Assembly: GCF_016086655.4 (NCBI RefSeq)
Contig: NC_052135.2
Span: 10,320,363 to 10,384,362 of the forward strand
Reading direction: 5' to 3'
Length of the DNA stretch: 64,000 bases
Source: Lepeophtheirus salmonis
Lineage: Eukaryota > Arthropoda > Copepoda > Siphonostomatoida > Caligidae
Shown: positions 60,455-64,000 of the stretch, in pieces
Layout: each line of letters opens with the position of its first letter
Numbering within the stretch: the first letter of the stretch is position 1
Program-made: the position numbers and the translations under genes
The notes under the pieces: generated by a model
The model's input: the letters and a program-made list of their open reading frames with translations, nothing else
What the model was told of the DNA's origin: nothing
The model's database searches: none

Positions 60455-60755
60455 AAGGGATTGATTGTACACATCCCATGGGCCAAGGTGTATCATAGCA
60501 TATTAGAAAAGGCCCTTGGTGCTTAGAAACGCGGTGGCAGTAAAGTTTAAAGAGCATTTTGGCCCAAAACTTCCCTGCTCAAGTGTATTTTGGATGTTAG
60601 GAGGGTTCCTTGATGCTCAAGGAAGCAGTGGCTAAAGGATTTAACCTACCACGGGGCACAACATCGTATGTACACAATCTGATTGCCGGGATGTATTATA
60701 GCATATTAAAAGGGGTCGTTGGTGCTTAAAAACGTGTCAGTGGTAGACTTGTAAC
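60455..60755 (-). repeat. Right subterminal array of F3 (inverted)
   Basis: About three units carry the complementary landmarks: TAGCATATTAGAAAAGG, TTGGTGCTTAGAAACGCGG, AGTTTAAAGAGCA, and CCTTGATGCTCAAGGAAGCA. They pair with the left array and would form an extended stem. Confidence 0.85.
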
Positions 60756-61399
60756 ATCTACAACTGTGTTGTGTTAATAAAATTATCATTAATGAAAATA
60801 AAATATTTTTTTGCAAAAGAACACTCAACAATAACTATATGACATATAAAGCATAATAGCATATGAACTATACCTATTTCTCATAATATAATCTGAAATG
60901 ATTTAAATATGCATTTGTAAACATCAATTAATTTAATATCATTTTTTGGCCAAAAATATGCCGAATCTCATTACATATATTGTCCTTCGGCAAAAATGTT
61001 TTCGCCCCATCGTCCTAGAACCCTCACAACTACAAGTACTTTTTTAAGGCAAATAATTTTTTCTACAGCTGTTGATATTCTGCCTGCTAATTGGTCTTGT
61101 TTATTAACAAATAATGGAGACAAGCTCATCATTTTGCAAAAAAAAATGTAAATTCATAACTAATAAAATATTATATAACCCATGTGTATTTTATATTTAC
61201 CTTTATTTTTTTAGAGAAATTAAGTATATTTAGGATTAATTTATAATTACAGAAACTAAATTATTAAAGAATAAAATGAGGAAAAAACTTAAGAAAACTA
61301 CATTAATTATATTTAAGAGCCTTTTACTCTCATGCCTTACTGCACAGTTTGTCCCGAGCCGTGGGTTTAACATACCGTTCCAGCCCTATAAACTATAAT

Positions 61400-62950
61400 T
61401 AACATTTGAACTAGTAAAATGTTCATATAGATTTTTTAATTATAACGAAATAAATAAAAAAGTTCAATACACAAATTTTATCACTTTACTATTGCATTAT
61501 TCTTCATCCCTCAAGATATTACCTCTATATTATTTACTACCCCGTACATGACTGACGGTATTTTTGCTATCAAGGCTACTATTCCGAACTTTTCTGAGCG
61601 ACTTTACGCTGTTAACACTAACCAATCACCCTTCCTCATTATGTAGTTCCATTTTTTCTGTACCTTCTACTCCACTCTGTTAATTAATTGCTGCACCTAG
61701 GAAAAAGAGGGGCATTGAATTTTAATTGCCAAGGCACAAAAAGTGCAGTATTTATTTTCTACTTCTAATTTGTTGGTGTAGATTGAGGATGGGACCATTT
61801 GGTATTGGAACCACTTTTTTTTTTTACAAGAAGTAAAAGGTGATTCCCAATACTATCATCAAAAGATAGTCTCAAAAGTCTTGCCAGACAGATAAAATCC
61901 AGGAAATCTCCTCAAGACATTTTCAGAAAAATATTTTCTCCTCTTGATCAAGGTCTAACTGACATTCCAAAAGACTCTCATCAAAAATACAATGTTCGAA
62001 TAACAGTCTTGTACAAATTCAACAAAAATTAAGAAAATCAAATTAATTTTCGTATCTTTCAACTACTGTTCCCTTCAGAGTTAAGTGACAAAATAAAAAC
62101 TGATATGATTACTGATTTTTAGACAATCCTGAGATGCAGCTTAGAGAGTCACGTTCCTTTTTATCTAATCTATGATGACTAATCGAAATTAGAGTAGAAA
62201 CATACAGACTTATCTATAAGTAAGGGATAAATTGGCCTATATACACAATACGGAAAAATTGAGTATCTAATCAGTTGTTTTTGTTTTTTTTGCGGGGAAA
62301 ATTATTTGATCAACATTATCTGCATAATGTTCACGATTAAAACTATCTTAATGGTGTCATACCTGGATAATTCTATTTCAACTGTGACATGATTTATCCA
62401 CTTATATCTCAAAATTTGATAACTTTTAGTGTGGACCTTCAGTTTACTTTGAAAATAAAAATGATAAAGTTTCAGATCGATAAATTTACTTGGATACTTT
62501 TTGTTGACACCAAAATTTTGTCAAAAGTTAAAAAACTTAAAGATGCTACTTCTCGTTTAATTTTCAAAACGTTGATATTGATTTGTCCTAAAAAGATTAT
62601 ACTTTCAAATTTTATACACATGTTATTATTGTGTTAATTTTTCTTGATTTTATTTGTGATCTTGTCCTTTAACTTTGAATAACGTACAAACAAAAAACAG
62701 TAATTGACTTAAAAAATCTATATATAATAAATTATATATAGATTATAGATGAGAAAATAATTAGGATTAGACTACTATGTAAACAGATAGAAACGCTTAA
62801 AAGTGTAACCGAACATCAGAAAATGTTACTTGTTGGTATCTAAATCTTACATAAGTTAAAGAATATGATAAGCATGGATTATATTTTACATCTAGATATA
62901 CTATTCACTTTTAAATATGGGGGGATATTTATGAAAATGAGCAAATTAAA
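61400..62950. other. AT-rich spacer without recognisable genes
   Basis: The forward frame at 62389-62634 is not recognised. A perfect hairpin, AATCTATATATA and its complement around a 6-base loop, lies at 62715-62744. Confidence 0.45.
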
Positions 62951-62954
62951 TTTT

Positions 62955-63430
62955 AGCAAATTAAAATCGGTGGCAGTTTTGTTTACCTCTATTTGAAAAT
63001 GTTTTTTTACGAAATTATCTATTTGTAACAGGATTCAGAGCTTAGAATTTTAAAGTAATGTTCCTGAATTTTAAAAGTTTAATTAAAGTTCCTTTTCTCA
63101 AGTGATACAGAAAAATATAATCTTGATTTTTCATTTTGAAGGAAAATCAATTGTAGCCCTACGAACTATTTCGGATACTCAAACGATAAGAAACACTATA
63201 CTGACCTCCAAATTGAATCAAATAAGTCCTAAATTTTATTGCAGGTGACCGAAGTAATATAAATTACTTTGATATTGAGTGACAACATCAAATGTACAAA
63301 TAGTTTGAAAGCGAAACTGTTTTTGAAGTAAGAGATGAAATCAAAAATAAACTTCCTTGAAAAATGATTCAAAATTGCTGAAGAGTATCAAACTTTCATG
63401 CAAATATCATATTTGCAGGATAAAGGTACT
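62955..63430 (+). repeat. Dispersed repeat D2, second copy
   Basis: It is homologous to 21560-22110 (TTTTTCATTTTGAAG, AAACACTATACTGACCTCCA, CAAATTGAATCAAATAAGT, AATTGCTGAA). It ends about 200 bases before the mariner relic at the window edge. Confidence 0.8.
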
Positions 63431-63635
63431 TTTAAACAAAAGTTAGCTCGGAAATTCAAAATTATTTTTCTCGAATGCTTAAAATATGGTCTTGCACCCA
63501 AAAATTAGGTACAGGTTGGGACAGGGAAATTTTCCACGATCAAGGAGCAAAATAAAAACCTTAATAACTTTTTATTAAAAAATTATAATGAAAAATGTTA
63601 TTGAAAAAACTTTTAGCAAACAATCTTTGCAAGAA

Positions 63636-64000
63636 TTATTCAATATGGTCACGTCCATCCTCTATTACAGTCTCCCAACGAGGTCAGAACATGGCACAGG
63701 TTGCCACAATATAATCGGCGGACATGTTGGTACATTGCTTCTTGATGCTGCACATTTATGTGGGATGTCTTCCCAACCTTCCTCTCTCAGACGCCCCGCC
63801 CCACACATTGAAGTCAAGATAATTGAGATCAGGACTGGAAGAGTACCAGTAGGTTTTGTATCAGAAGTCAGTAAAGAGCTCCTTGCAGAAGTTATCTGTC
63901 TTGGGTCCACACATAGTTATTCTCAGGATGGTTAGCCTTCAGCCAGGGCAAGATTTCCCAACTCAGGAACTTTAGACCCCATTTTTTCATTGGCATTGAA
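63636..64000 (-). pseudogene. Mariner-like transposase, C-terminal part, runs off the window
   Basis: Read from the right edge on the reverse strand: WEILPWLKANHPENNYVWTQ and D (the second catalytic Asp box, then a stop), a garbled 60 bases, SSPDLNYLDFNVWGGASERG (third catalytic Asp present), a stop, MCSIKKQCTNMSADYIVATC, AMF, a stop, PRWETVIEDGRDHIE and the terminal TAA (complement at 63636-63638). Four disruptions are visible. The N-terminal part should lie beyond 64000. Frames at 63588-63932 (forward) and 63665-63910 (reverse) are shadows. Confidence 0.9.

Larger units (their letters stand above)
59165..61390. mobile_element. Foldback element F3 with nested subterminal repeats
   Basis: The outer ends are inverted and similar: AGAGCTGGTACGATAAGGGG at 59165 against the complement of 61375-61390, AGGGCTGGAACGGTATG. 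About 580-640 bases inside each end lies a repeat array, and the arrays are inverted relative to each other (59745-60300 and 60455-60755). The near symmetry supports one element of about 2.2 kb. No coding frame is seen. The outer pair is the weaker evidence; the inner inverted arrays are certain. Confidence 0.55.

Noticed and set aside
63588..63932. Forward and reverse open frames of 115 and 81 codons
   Set aside because: The SPDLNYLDFNVWG and ADYIVATC motifs are in another reverse-strand frame, so both long frames are shadows.
1..64000. Search for tRNA, rRNA, riboswitches, bacterial promoters or operons
   Set aside because: None was recognised by eye; the content is eukaryotic repeat DNA. 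A tRNAscan or Rfam search would be the decisive check.

Overview
This window is eukaryotic, strongly AT-rich, repeat-dense DNA. I recognise no intact host gene, rRNA, tRNA, CRISPR array or operon. Every stretch of recognisable coding similarity belongs to a transposable element, or to an element-like gene, broken by frameshifts, stops and deletions. The density and type of mariner/Tc1 relics, together with non-LTR retrotransposons, suggest an arthropod. A parasitic copepod such as a sea louse (Caligidae) is my best guess, but this is inference from general familiarity and not proof.

Layout. 0-11.7 kb: AT-rich spacer with three mariner relics (1.8, 2.8-3.4 and 6.7-7.3 kb) and half of a THAP zinc-finger domain (3.55 kb). 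11.7-17 kb: two copies of a dispersed repeat (family A) with short tandem monomers at one end; between them lies the 5' half of a non-LTR retrotransposon (gag-like ORF1 with zinc knuckle, then an APE-type endonuclease). 17.5-21 kb: a second, L1-like retrotransposon relic. 25.2-31.7 kb: two further LINE copies of one family that share a C-X2-C-X8-H-X4-C tail, one of them sitting in the end of a Tc1 relic, plus an internally deleted mariner. 32.3-34.8 kb: a mariner N-terminus, a 1 kb foldback element and a second, different (Mos1/HsMar-like) mariner N-terminus. 36.0-38.3 kb: the most interesting object, a 2.35 kb element with very long inverted arms around a broken, intron-containing gene of the HEEAD/HAFTGCD family. 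41.6-49 kb: mariner relics, a family A fragment, a gag-like fragment and a third LINE copy with a YADD box duplicated in tandem. 49.3-58 kb: another family A copy and three more mariner relics. 59.2-61.4 kb: a foldback element with nested subterminal repeats. The window ends inside a reverse-strand mariner.

How the parts relate. There is no pathway here. The window records successive insertions: LINE into Tc1, perhaps LINE into family A, mariner against gag. At least three mariner copies are internally deleted, keeping the N-terminal DNA-binding part and the C-terminus, as expected of non-autonomous derivatives. Coordinates of degenerate elements are approximate, typically to within a few tens of bases.
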